Part shown: positions 1-7,956 of the stretch, one piece after another | How the letters are laid out: every line of letters starts with the position of its first letter | How positions within the stretch are numbered: the first letter of the stretch is position 1 | Assembly: GCA_964643325.1 (NCBI GenBank) | Contig: CAZXSE010000014.1 | Span: forward strand, 1 to 28,635 | DNA length: 28,635 bases | DNA from: Fredricksoniimonas sp964643325 | GTDB taxonomy: Bacteria; Omnitrophota; Gorgyraeia; Zapsychrales; Fredricksoniimonadaceae | Direction: 5' to 3' | Made by a program: the position numbers and the translations under genes | Notes under the pieces: model-generated | What the model was told of the DNA's origin: nothing | What the model saw: the letters and a program-made list of their open reading frames with translations, nothing else | Database searches by the model: none

Positions 1-2480
1 TCTGCACTGCCGTCACCTGCTGGGTAAAGGCCGCGCTGACACCATAAATATTCATATCCGTTGAAATAACCCCGTTCACAAAAAGGTCCTCGTTGCCCGT
101 CGCGCGCGCTGTTGAAGCCTGGCCAATGGTCACATCCCCGCCTTCGATATCCAGCCGCTGGGTCGGGATACTAGAGCCGATGCCGACATTCATGTTGGTC
201 GTGTCCACATTGAACAACTGCGTGCCGTTACCCGCCTGACGCACGACAAAAGCTCCGTCATGCGTGGCCGATATGGTCACCGGGCCGGTATAAGTCGTGG
301 TCCCTGCCAGGGTCAGCGCTCCGGTCACCACAAGATTGTCGGTCACGGCATCGCCCAAATACACATCACCGTCAACCTCCAGCACGCCTTTGACATAAAG
401 GTCATAATCGCCGTTGGCATGTCCCAACTGGCCTTCGCCGGAGCCGGTCTGGCCATCCCAGATGCGCGCGCCACCGATGGTGCGGACATCAAGCGCGGAC
501 GCAGGGGACGATGATCCAATGCCGATATTGCCGCTGGTATAGATATGTCCATCCACATCCAATGCCTGCACCGGCGTAGTGGAGTTAATGCCCACATTTG
601 TGCCGTAGATAATGCCGTCAACTTCAAGCGCGGTGCGCGGCGCTGTTGTGCCCACGCCCATATTCTGTACCGCGGTCACCTGCCCGGTAAATGCCGCGCT
701 CACACCATAGACATTCATATCCGTTGAAATGCTGCCATTCACAAAAATATCTTCATTGGTCGTGGCGTGCGCTGTAGATGCTTGGCCGATGGTCACATCC
801 CCGCCCTCGACATCCAGCCGCTGTGTCGGAATGCTGGAACCGATGCCCACATTCATGTGATTGGTGTCGACATTGAATAGTTGCGTGCCGTTGTTCGCCT
901 GGCGCACGATGAACGCGCCGTCATGCGTGGTCGAAATGGTCACGGGGCCGGTATAGTTCGTCGTGCCTGAAAGCGTCAAACTGCCCATGACGATGAGATT
1001 ATCCGTCACAGCATCGCCCAGATACACATCGCCATCAACTTCAAGGGTCTGGCTGACATACAAACTGCCCGGGATCGTCGCGTGCTCCCTGACGCCCGTG
1101 CCTGTGTTGGACCAGACGCGTACAATGCCGTCAATAACATCAAGTTTCTGTGATGGATAAGCCGAACCGATGCCGATATTACCCGTGGCATAAACACTGC
1201 CGTCGATATCCAATGCCTGCGCAGGTGTTGTAGAATTCACGCCCACATTGGTGCTGTAAGTGACGCCGTCAACCTCGAGTGTCGTGCGCGGGGCGGTTGT
1301 GCCGACACCCATGTTCTGCACTGCGGTCACCTGTTGGGTGAACGCCGCATTGACACCATAAATGTTGGCATCGGTTGAAATGCTGCCCAGCACAAAAAGA
1401 TCTTCATTGGTCGTGGCATGCGTTGTCGATGCATGGCCAATGGTCACATCCCCGCCCTCGACATCCAGCTTCTGGGTCGGCGCATTCGAGCCGATACCCA
1501 CATTCATATTGGTCGTATCGACATTAAAAACTTCCGTGCCATTATTGGCCTGACGGACAATAAAAGCGCCGTCGTGCGTGGTCGAAATGGTCACGGGGCC
1601 GGTATAATTGGTATTACCGGCCAGCGTCAATGTACCCATGATGACCAGATTATCCGTGACGGCATCGCCCAAATAAACATCACCGTCAACTTCAAGCACG
1701 CCTTTCACATAAAGATCATAATCGCCGTTCGCGTGGCCCAACTGACCCTCGCCGGAGCCGGTCTGACCATCCCAGATGCGCGCGCCGCCAATGGTGCGTA
1801 CATCCAGCGCAGATGCGGGCGACGACGAACCGATGCCAATATTGCCGCTGGTATAAATATGACCGTCAACATCCAGCGCCTGCGCCGGTGTGGTGGAGTT
1901 GATGCCCACATTCGTGCCGTAGATGATGCCGTCAACTTCGAGCGCGGTGCGCGGAGCCGTTGTGCCGACGCCGATATTGCGCCCGACGATCACATCCTGC
2001 GTCAGCGACGCTGTCACGCCGTAAATATTCGCGTCCGTTGAAATGACGCCCAGCACAAAAAGATCTTCGTCGGTCGTGGCATACGTCGTGGATGCATGGC
2101 CAATGGTCACATCCCCGCCCTCAATGTCCAATTTTTGGGTCGGCTCGCTGGAGCCGATACCCACATTCATATTGGTGGTATCAACATGAAAAACATCCGT
2201 GCCGTCATTGGCCTGGCTCACGACGAAAGCGCCGGGATCTGTTGTCGAGATCGTTACCGGGCCGGTATAGTGTGTGTCCCCTGAAAGCGTCAGATTGCCC
2301 ATGACGATCAGATTGTCCGTCACAGCATCGCCCAGATACACATCGCCGTCAACTTCAAGGGTCTGGCTGACATACAAACTGCCCGGGATCGTCGCGTGCT
2401 CCCTGACCCCTGTGCCTGTGTTGGACCAGACACGCACAATACCGTCGATAACATCTAATTTCTGCGACGGATAGGCGGAA
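1..2480 (-). repeat. Tandem 1,314-bp super-repeat (alternating 663/651-bp units) inside the surface protein
   Basis: The anchor 'gcatcg' of the block encoding LGDAVTDNL occurs at 348, 1011, 1662 and 2325. The spacings are 663, 651 and 663 bp, so every second unit is 1,314 bp (438 codons) apart. Units at 348 and 1662 carry a 'GARIWDGQTGSGEGQLGH' version. Units at 1011 and 2325 carry a 'VRVWSNTGTGVREHATIPG' version. A diverged relative lies near 2940. All spacings are multiples of three and the frame stays open. Confidence 0.9.
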
Positions 2481-3667
2481 CCGATACCGATATTGCCGGT
2501 GGTATAAACACTGCCGTCGATATCCAACGCCTGCGCGGGTGTTGTGGAATTCACACCCACATTGACACTGCGCGTTGTGCCGTTGACATCCAACGCCGTG
2601 CGCGGCTGGGTCGAAGCGATACCGATATTGCCGCTGACATAAGCGCTGCCCGTGACATCCAGCCGCTGGACCGGCGACACGGAATTAACGCCAATGTTCG
2701 TCGCGTACACCGTGCCGTCAACTTCAAGTTTGGTGCGCGGCAAGGCCGAACCGATACCCACATTGGCCATCTGCGCGATAATCGCATCCTGCGTGTTCAC
2801 ATTAAAGACCTGGGAAAGCCCGTCGGTCTGCACCAGCAGCGCATTGGGATGCGTGGTCGTGATCGTGACCGGGCCAGCATAGCCCATGTCGCCAGTCAGG
2901 TTCATGGTGCCGGTGATGGTGATCGTATCGACGACCAGTTCATCGCCCAGGTACACATTGCCATCGACCTCCAGGCCATCCTGAACATACAAACTGCCGG
3001 GCGTTGTGGCCAAACCAATGTTCGGGTCCGAAAGGCCGCTGAGGACCCGCGCAATACCGCCGGTAACATCAAGCTTGCTGCCGGGCGTTGTTGAACCAAT
3101 GCCCACATTACCCGCCGTATCGATCCTCACCCGCTCCGCCGCGCCGCCCGTCGAAAAAAGGATGCCCGTGCTGCCAAGGGATATGCGTGAATTGTTCGTC
3201 CCGCCCAGCAAATTCAGGAAACCCGATGCCATGGTCGGGCGAATGGCATTGTCCGTGCCGAGGCTCGTTCCCGCAGCATCGCCCACATAATAAACACCGC
3301 TGGCATACACCGACGCGTCAACATCAAGGCCCGCGCGCGGATTCACAGAACTGATACCCACATTGCCCTCGACAATAAGTTTCTGGGTCGTCGGGTCGGT
3401 GCAATTATCAAGCGTGCCGGAAAGATTGACGCGCACGCATCCCTGCAGGCGCATATTGCCCGCCGAGTCAATGCCCGCCATGGTTTCGGGAACAGCCTGA
3501 GAATCCTGGATCACGAACGAACTTCCGCCGCCGGTCGTATCAAGAACGGCTTCTATATCAGCGGCGAAAGAAGATGGGACGACAGGTGTTAACAAAAAAA
3601 CTACAAAGAAGATGCCGCGCAAGATGCGCGTCAGGAAGGACTGATCTTTTAATGGCGGTCGGGTCAT
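1..3667 (-). CDS. Large secreted repeat protein (tail-fibre/adhesin-like), C-terminus beyond window
   Basis: One uninterrupted frame of 1,222 codons runs from an ATG at 3667 to the window edge, so the C-terminus is missing. The N-terminus is a signal peptide: a basic start (MTRPPLKDQSFLTR), a hydrophobic stretch (GIFFVVFLLTPVVP), then a likely cut after SSFA. The rest is beta-type repeat sequence. I count 20 complete copies of a motif of the form N[VIM]G[IV][GN]S..P...LDV.G, interleaved with 'GPVTISTTHDGAF', 'DGDVYLGDAVTDNL' and 'EGGDVTIG' blocks. These blocks make longer units of 217-221 residues. Such repeats are known from phage tail-fibre-like and giant surface proteins of environmental bacteria, some ending in a self-cleaving S74 chaperone domain. 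Whether one follows here cannot be seen. Surface adhesion or fibre formation is inferred. No convincing Shine-Dalgarno precedes the ATG. Very few Cys residues are present. Confidence 0.9.
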   Translation of the reverse strand, partial: MTRPPLKDQSFLTRILRGIFFVVFLLTPVVPSSFAADIEAVLDTTGGGSSFVIQDSQAVPETMAGIDSAGNMRLQGCVRVNLSGTLDNCTDPTTQKLIVEGNVGISSVNPRAGLDVDASVYASGVYYVGDAAGTSLGTDNAIRPTMASGFLNLLGGTNNSRISLGSTGILFSTGGAAERVRIDTAGNVGIGSTTPGSKLDVTGGIARVLSGLSDPNIGLATTPGSLYVQDGLEVDGNVYLGDELVVDTITITGTMNLTGDMGYAGPVTITTTHPNALLVQTDGLSQVFNVNTQDAIIAQMANVGIGSALPRTKLEVDGTVYATNIGVNSVSPVQRLDVTGSAYVSGNIGIASTQPRTALDVNGTTRSVNVGVNSTTPAQALDIDGSVYTTGNIGIGSAYPSQKLDVIDGIVRVWSNTGTGVREHATIPGSLYVSQTLEVDGDVYLGDAVTDNLIVMGNLTLSGDTHYTGPVTISTTDPGAFVVSQANDGTDVFHVDTTNMNVGIGSSEPTQKLDIEGGDVTIGHASTTYATTDEDLFVLGVISTDANIYGVTASLTQDVIVGRNIGVGTTAPRTALEVDGIIYGTNVGINSTTPAQALDVDGHIYTSGNIGIGSSSPASALDVRTIGGARIWDGQTGSGEGQLGHANGDYDLYVKGVLEVDGDVYLGDAVTDNLVIMGTLTLAGNTNYTGPVTISTTHDGAFIVRQANNGTEVFNVDTTNMNVGIGSNAPTQKLDVEGGDVTIGHASTTHATTNEDLFVLGSISTDANIYGVNAAFTQQVTAVQNMGVGTTAPRTTLEVDGVTYSTNVGVNSTTPAQALDIDGSVYATGNIGIGSAYPSQKLDVIDGIVRVWSNTGTGVREHATIPGSLYVSQTLEVDGDVYLGDAVTDNLIVMGSLTLSGTTNYTGPVTISTTHDGAFIVRQANNGTQLFNVDTNHMNVGIGSSIPTQRLDVEGGDVTIGQASTAHATTNEDIFVNGSISTDMNVYGVSAAFTGQVTAVQNMGVGTTAPRTALEVDGIIYGTNVGINSTTPVQALDVDGHIYTSGNIGIGSSSPASALDVRTIGGARIWDGQTGSGEGQLGHANGDYDLYVKGVLEVDGDVYLGDAVTDNLVVTGALTLAGTTTYTGPVTISATHDGAFVVRQAGNGTQLFNVDTTNMNVGIGSSIPTQRLDIEGGDVTIGQASTARATGNEDLFVNGVISTDMNIYGVSAAFTQQVTAVQ

Positions 3668-3789
3668 GAAGAAAGAATATCTTTCCGCGGCCAAAATTAA
3701 AATTACTACTAACGCTATATATAGGAGATTACAGATTTAATAGTAACAAACGGTGGGGGTTGTTCAATGAAATAGTGAAATATTTTATA
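3668..3789 (-). promoter_or_regulatory. AT-rich upstream region of the surface-protein gene
   Basis: This 122-bp gap separates the mrdA stop from the repeat-protein start. It is much more AT-rich than the surrounding genes. On the minus strand it holds TTACTA and TATATA separated by 17 nt, a weak match to a sigma70 promoter, plus other TATA-like runs. I see no terminator hairpin with a T-tract after mrdA. The exact promoter is uncertain. Confidence 0.35.
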
Positions 3790-5475
3790 TCAGATCTTGC
3801 CCTGGAGCTGAAGAGATAAAAGGAGATCTTTGGAGGCATTGCAGGCGTTCTGGCTGGATCCCCCATGTTCAAGCAGGACAACGATTACCAGCTTTCTTTG
3901 AGAGGTTTTGACCACCCCCGCGAACCAGGCATGATCAGACCTTCCCGCCCCGGCCTGAGCTGTTCCGGTCTTGCCGTAAACCTCCATGCCTTCAAGGTCA
4001 AGCGTATTGGCTGTTCCGGAAGGTATTTTCACGGCCGCGCGCAGGGATTGCTTGATGATCTTCCAGACATCGGGCCGCAGAGCAACGGCGCGATGCGAAA
4101 CAGGCCTGGCCGCATCCAGCGCCACATGGGGATCAACAAAACGCCCTTCATTCTCGATCACGGCCATCAGCCGCGCGATCTGCACGGGCGTGGTCAGGAC
4201 ATATCCCTGTCCGATGGACATGTTGGCCGTGTCACCGGCGAACCAACGGGCGAACGCGCCCCGGCGGGGAATGGCCCCTTTAAGTTCGTAGGGCAGGTCA
4301 ATGCCTGTGCGCTCGCCCAGCCCGAAGAGCGCGGCGTAACGCGCGATCGTGTCGGCGCCGACGAGAAGGCCGGTATGGAAGAAATATTCATTGGCCGAAT
4401 GCGCCATGGCCTGAACAAGGTCCTGCGGGCCGTACGCATGCGCGAAACTAAAACGCCGCCCGCCAAGATCGAAATAGCCCGGGCAATCGAACGTTGTGGA
4501 AGGCTTGATGCGGCGCTCCTGCAGGCCCGCGATCGCGACAATGACCTTGAACACCGACCCCGGCGGGAACTGCGCGCCCGCAACACGATCAAGCATGGGG
4601 GCATCGGCGCTGCGCAAATAAGCAGCCGCCCGCGAACGGTCCTCCCGCTCGGCAAAATCATTAGGGTCGTATGCCGGAAAGCTCGTCATAGCCAGGATCT
4701 CGCCGTTGGCAGGGTCCATCAGGACCGCAGCGCCTTTCCTGCCATCGAGCGCGTGATACGCGGCCCGCTGCATATCCTGGTCGATGGTAAGCGCCAGGTC
4801 TTTACCCGGCAAGGGCTCAAGCATGCTCAAGAGCCGCACCTGCTGGCCGCGGCTGTTGACCTGGATCTGGCGCCCGCCGGCTTTGGCGCGCAACAGATCA
4901 TCCTGATATTTCTCGACCCCGGCATAACCGACGAGCTCATCCGCGCTGCGGCCGTATTCCCGAATGAGCCGCAGCATGCTCTCGTCGGGCTTGCTCACAT
5001 AACCAATGACATGCGCGCCGGCAGAGCCGGACGCATACTGGCGGCTGTAACGCTCCATGACCAGAAGGCCGGGATATTCATACGCGTTCTCTTCCACCAC
5101 GATCGCCTGCTGGCGGGAAATATCCTGGGCCACGACGACAGGCGAGAACGGGTCGCGGCGGTAACGCTTGAACCGCGCCTCGAGCTGATCGGCATCGGCG
5201 TCCAACGCTCCGGCGAGAAAACGGAAGATATCCTTCCCGCCCTTGTAATCCTGCGGCAGGATGGCCGCGCAAAAACTCCGTTCACTGCGGGCAAGGGCCT
5301 TGCCGTTGCGGTCGAGGATGCGGCCTCTTTTGCCTTCAAAAGGAATGAGCCGAATGGCGTTGTGTTCGCTTTGACGGAAGAAATACCCGCCGCGGATGAC
5401 CTGCAGATAAAACAGGTCGAACGCGATCAGGGCCAGAAGGCCGAAAATGATATTACGGATGACGGTGATGCGCAT
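3790..5475 (-). CDS. mrdA: Penicillin-binding protein 2 (peptidoglycan transpeptidase of the elongasome)
   Basis: This 561-residue class B penicillin-binding protein cross-links peptidoglycan during cell elongation. An N-terminal membrane anchor (about residues 7-28) is followed by the 'GKRGRILDRNGKALA' start of the dimerisation domain. The transpeptidase domain carries all three active-site motifs: SVFK at 307-310 (Ser307 nucleophile), SAN at 360-362 and KTG at 502-504. 'QFPPGSVFK' and 'MSIGQGYVLTTPVQ' are typical of PBP2. It is slightly shorter than E. coli PBP2 (633 residues). It starts 12 nt after the mreD stop, with AGAGA just upstream, and is the last gene of mreB-mreC-mreD-mrdA. That context supports MrdA over the divisome paralogue FtsI. 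Confidence 0.96.
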   Translation of the reverse strand: MRITVIRNIIFGLLALIAFDLFYLQVIRGGYFFRQSEHNAIRLIPFEGKRGRILDRNGKALARSERSFCAAILPQDYKGGKDIFRFLAGALDADADQLEARFKRYRRDPFSPVVVAQDISRQQAIVVEENAYEYPGLLVMERYSRQYASGSAGAHVIGYVSKPDESMLRLIREYGRSADELVGYAGVEKYQDDLLRAKAGGRQIQVNSRGQQVRLLSMLEPLPGKDLALTIDQDMQRAAYHALDGRKGAAVLMDPANGEILAMTSFPAYDPNDFAEREDRSRAAAYLRSADAPMLDRVAGAQFPPGSVFKVIVAIAGLQERRIKPSTTFDCPGYFDLGGRRFSFAHAYGPQDLVQAMAHSANEYFFHTGLLVGADTIARYAALFGLGERTGIDLPYELKGAIPRRGAFARWFAGDTANMSIGQGYVLTTPVQIARLMAVIENEGRFVDPHVALDAARPVSHRAVALRPDVWKIIKQSLRAAVKIPSGTANTLDLEGMEVYGKTGTAQAGAGRSDHAWFAGVVKTSQRKLVIVVLLEHGGSSQNACNASKDLLLSLQLQGKI

Positions 5476-5487
5476 GATATCTCTTTT

Positions 5488-5976
5488 TTAAAATTTCAAG
5501 ATCCGCGCGACATCGCGCAGGCGCTCAAACACGAACAAGGCCACCACGGAAGTGGCGATCACTTCCGGCAACCAGACACTGATCAAAACCTCGCCCCAGC
5601 GCACTTCCTCGAACACCATCTTGAACAGGAATGCCATGATCAGCGCGTGCGCGCTCACGACCAGGACCACCATCACAAGCTTCGACACCGACGAGCCGCG
5701 CTCGTACCAGTGCCGGCGGATGAAGGTGGAAAAACAGGCGCAGACCATGTAGCTGAAAATGTGCGTGCCGAAAGGCATGGTGCTGAAACAATCCTTGAGA
5801 GCGCCCGCGCACAAGGCGGCCCAGAGGCTGAAACGAATGCCCGAATAAAGATTAAAGAAAATGACCAGTAAAAGCATGAAGTGCGGATCGCCCCAGCGCC
5901 CGAACAGGCTGAAACAGCAGTATTCAAACAGCTGAAAAAGATAACACAAGACGGGAATGATCAGGATCTGGCGCAT
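5488..5976 (-). CDS. mreD: Rod shape-determining membrane protein MreD
   Basis: This small polytopic inner-membrane protein of 162 residues has about five hydrophobic segments. The phrase 'PHFMLLLVIFFNLYSGIRFSLWAALCAGALKDCFS' region (residues 31-65) matches the MreD family pattern, in which a helix is followed by G....G...D. MreD works with MreC and MreB to position PBP2 and RodA for lateral wall synthesis. The gene lies 10 nt after mreC and 12 nt before mrdA, which fixes the assignment since MreD sequences are poorly conserved. It ends in a basic cytoplasmic tail (RLRDVARILKF). Confidence 0.92.
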   Translation of the reverse strand: MRQILIIPVLCYLFQLFEYCCFSLFGRWGDPHFMLLLVIFFNLYSGIRFSLWAALCAGALKDCFSTMPFGTHIFSYMVCACFSTFIRRHWYERGSSVSKLVMVVLVVSAHALIMAFLFKMVFEEVRWGEVLISVWLPEVIATSVVALFVFERLRDVARILKF

Positions 5977-5986
5977 GATGTACCTG

Positions 5987-6766
5987 TCATTTTACCACTA
6001 GGACTTCCTCGACCTTGGACAACTCGACGGCCGGCCGCACTCCGGCGCGCGCCTCCGAGATGCCGCCCGGCGGATAAACATCACTGACCTCGCCGATCAA
6101 AAGCCCCTCGGGGAATGCATTGCTCAAATGCGAGGTCACGATCGTGTCGCCTGCCTTGACATCACTCTCCGCCGGAAGGTACGACAAGCGGCACGCGCCT
6201 GACAAGGACCCGGTAAGCAGGCCCGCCTCGCGCGAACGCTGGTCCAGCGCCGCGACGCTAAATCCCGGATCATTGACAAGAATGACCTTCGCGGCGTCTT
6301 CCGCGGCCTCGGCCACCTTGCCGACGACGCCGAGCGCGTTGATGACCGCCATGCCCGGACGGATGCCGTGCCTGCGGCCCTTGTTGATCATCACCGATGA
6401 ATTCCAAGTGGCCGGGTCACGCGCAATGACGCGCGCCGCCACGGTCTCAAGATCGCTTTGGGCGCGCAGCCCCAACAGCCCGCGTAAACGCCGGCTCTCG
6501 GCGAGCGCTTCATCAAATTCAACGGCCCTCGCGCGCAGGGCGCGATTCTCTTTCTCGGCTTTCTGGTATCGGGTGTAAGTGCCGCGGTAGGATAAGAGGA
6601 TCTGCGCTTCTTTCAGCGGCATGTTCGCCACGCTGACGGCAAAAGCGGCCGCGCCCATGGTCTTGAGTTTTAATCCGTGCCAGAACGGTGAATTGAAGAA
6701 CACCAGCCAGAAAGGAATGGCTATGACGAGAAAATAAATGACCTGTTTCGGGAATTTAAAAGGCAT
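5987..6766 (-). CDS. mreC: Rod shape-determining protein MreC
   Basis: MreC is a bitopic periplasmic scaffold that links MreB filaments to PBP2. This 259-residue version has a short cytoplasmic N-terminus and a transmembrane helix (about residues 8-24). A coiled coil follows (RYQKAEKENRALRARAVEF), then the two-barrel MreC domain with 'RVIARDPATWNSSVMINKG' -type and 'VVGKVAEAAEDAAKVILVND' -type segments. I chose the ATG at 6766. An in-frame TTG at 6805 would add 13 residues, but neither start has a clear Shine-Dalgarno. With the ATG start, the gap after mreB is 57 nt and contains a perfect GC hairpin. Confidence 0.93.
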   Translation of the reverse strand: MPFKFPKQVIYFLVIAIPFWLVFFNSPFWHGLKLKTMGAAAFAVSVANMPLKEAQILLSYRGTYTRYQKAEKENRALRARAVEFDEALAESRRLRGLLGLRAQSDLETVAARVIARDPATWNSSVMINKGRRHGIRPGMAVINALGVVGKVAEAAEDAAKVILVNDPGFSVAALDQRSREAGLLTGSLSGACRLSYLPAESDVKAGDTIVTSHLSNAFPEGLLIGEVSDVYPPGGISEARAGVRPAVELSKVEEVLVVK

Positions 6767-6776
6767 AAACAATAGA

Positions 6777-6795
6777 GGCGGCGCCGTGCGCCGCC
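6777..6795 (-). promoter_or_regulatory. GC-rich hairpin between mreB and mreC
   Basis: On the minus strand GGCGGCGC and GCGCCGCC form a perfect 8-bp stem around a 3-nt loop. The T-rich stretch TCTATTGTTT follows. It sits about 30 nt after the mreB stop and just before the mreC ATG. It could act as a weak terminator, mRNA-stability element or translation modulator that lowers mreCD-mrdA relative to mreB. Confidence 0.55.
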
Positions 6796-6823
6796 CCGCA
6801 GACAAAGGAATGTTATCCGTGCA

Positions 6824-7897
6824 TTAAAAATCCAGCTTGGCCTGCGCCATCAGGCGCTTGCGCAAGTGCCGCGGCAGATTGAGCGTGTCGCCCGTGCCCA
6901 TGACAACAGCCGTCGTCGGATCATCGGCCACATGGACCGGCAGACCCGTTTCCTCGGCGATGCGCCTGTCAAGCCCGCGCAACAGCGACCCGCCGCCCGC
7001 CATGACAATACCGCGGTCGATCAGGTCCGCCGAAAGGTCCGGCGGCGTATGCTCAAGCGTTGATTTCGACGCGTCCACGATCGCCTGGACCGTATCGGCC
7101 AGGGCCTCACGGATCTCGACGGATGTGATCACAATGGTCTTCGGAAGGCCGGCAATGCGGTCGCGCCCGCGCACATCAAGGGTCAACTCTTCCTCGAGAG
7201 GATACGCGGAACCGATGCGGATCTTGATCTCTTCCGCCGTGCGTTCGCCGATCATGATGTTATAAGTGCGGCTGAGATATTCCATGATGGCTTCGTCCAT
7301 CTCGTCGCCCGCGATCTTGATGGACTTGGCGAACACGATGCCGCCAAGGGAAATGACCGCGAAATCCGTGGTGCCGCCGCCGATATCAATGACCATGTTG
7401 CCGCCGGGTTCCTGCACCGGAAGCCCGACGCCGATCGCGGCCGCCTTGGGCTGTTCGATCAGAATGACACTGCGCGCGCCCGCGCTTTCAGCCGCATCAA
7501 TGACCGCGCGCTTCTCAACCTCGGAGATCGCCGGCGGGATCGCAATGACAATGGACGGGCGCACCAGAAAACGGCGCGGCTGTACCTTCTTGATGAAGTA
7601 CTTAAGCATGGCTTCGGTCACTTCAGGATCGGAAATAACACCGTTGCGCATGGGGCGGATCGTGACAATGCTGTCTGGCGTGCGGCCGATCATGCGTTTT
7701 GCCTCATCCCCTACGGCCAGAACACGATTGGTGTCTTTCTCAATGGCAACGACCGACGGTTCGCACAGCACAACACCCTCGCCCTTAACGAACACAAGTG
7801 TGGTGGCGGTGCCAAGGTCAATTCCCATATCATTAGAGAACATGCCCAGGAAATTATCGACCAGTCTTTTGAAGAATTTCATATATTTCGGCGTCAT
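6824..7897 (-). CDS. mreB: Rod shape-determining protein MreB (bacterial actin)
   Basis: MreB is an actin-like ATPase that polymerises under the membrane and guides lateral wall synthesis. The 357-residue product has the phosphate-1 motif (GIDLGTATT, about 25-33), the phosphate-2 motif (DIGGGTTDFAVISLGG, about 171-186) and the adenosine motif (IVMAGGGSLLRG, near 300). A hydrophobic/amphipathic N-terminal stretch (FFKRLVDNFLGMFSND) probably binds membrane. The ATG at 7897 is favoured because AAAGGA lies 5 nt upstream; a second in-frame ATG five codons later is less well placed. It is the first gene of the rod-shape operon and has its own promoter just upstream. Confidence 0.97.
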   Translation of the reverse strand: MTPKYMKFFKRLVDNFLGMFSNDMGIDLGTATTLVFVKGEGVVLCEPSVVAIEKDTNRVLAVGDEAKRMIGRTPDSIVTIRPMRNGVISDPEVTEAMLKYFIKKVQPRRFLVRPSIVIAIPPAISEVEKRAVIDAAESAGARSVILIEQPKAAAIGVGLPVQEPGGNMVIDIGGGTTDFAVISLGGIVFAKSIKIAGDEMDEAIMEYLSRTYNIMIGERTAEEIKIRIGSAYPLEEELTLDVRGRDRIAGLPKTIVITSVEIREALADTVQAIVDASKSTLEHTPPDLSADLIDRGIVMAGGGSLLRGLDRRIAEETGLPVHVADDPTTAVVMGTGDTLNLPRHLRKRLMAQAKLDF

Positions 7898-7927
7898 ACG
7901 ATCCTTTCGGGGAAAAATGATGTTCCA

Positions 7928-7956
7928 ATATTAACTAAAAAGGCGGGGGAAGTCAA
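7928..7956 (-). promoter_or_regulatory. Sigma70-type promoter of the mreBCD-mrdA operon, overlapping the aroA stop
   Basis: On the minus strand TTGACT (7956-7951) is followed after exactly 17 nt by TAATAT (7933-7928). The TGA inside TTGACT is the aroA stop codon. A transcript from here would have an untranslated leader of about 25 nt containing the mreB AAAGGA ribosome-binding site. Confidence 0.7.

Noticed and set aside
1418..2041. Plus-strand open frames of 60-207 codons throughout 260-3354
   Set aside because: They are shadows of the minus-strand repeat gene. They recur because the DNA repeats, and the minus frame has a signal peptide and conserved protein repeats.
3865..5871. A 668-codon open frame on the plus strand opposite mrdA and mreD
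   Set aside because: It is exactly antisense to two genes with complete family motifs. GC-rich codon use in those genes removes stops on the other strand, and its translation is low-complexity with no domain.
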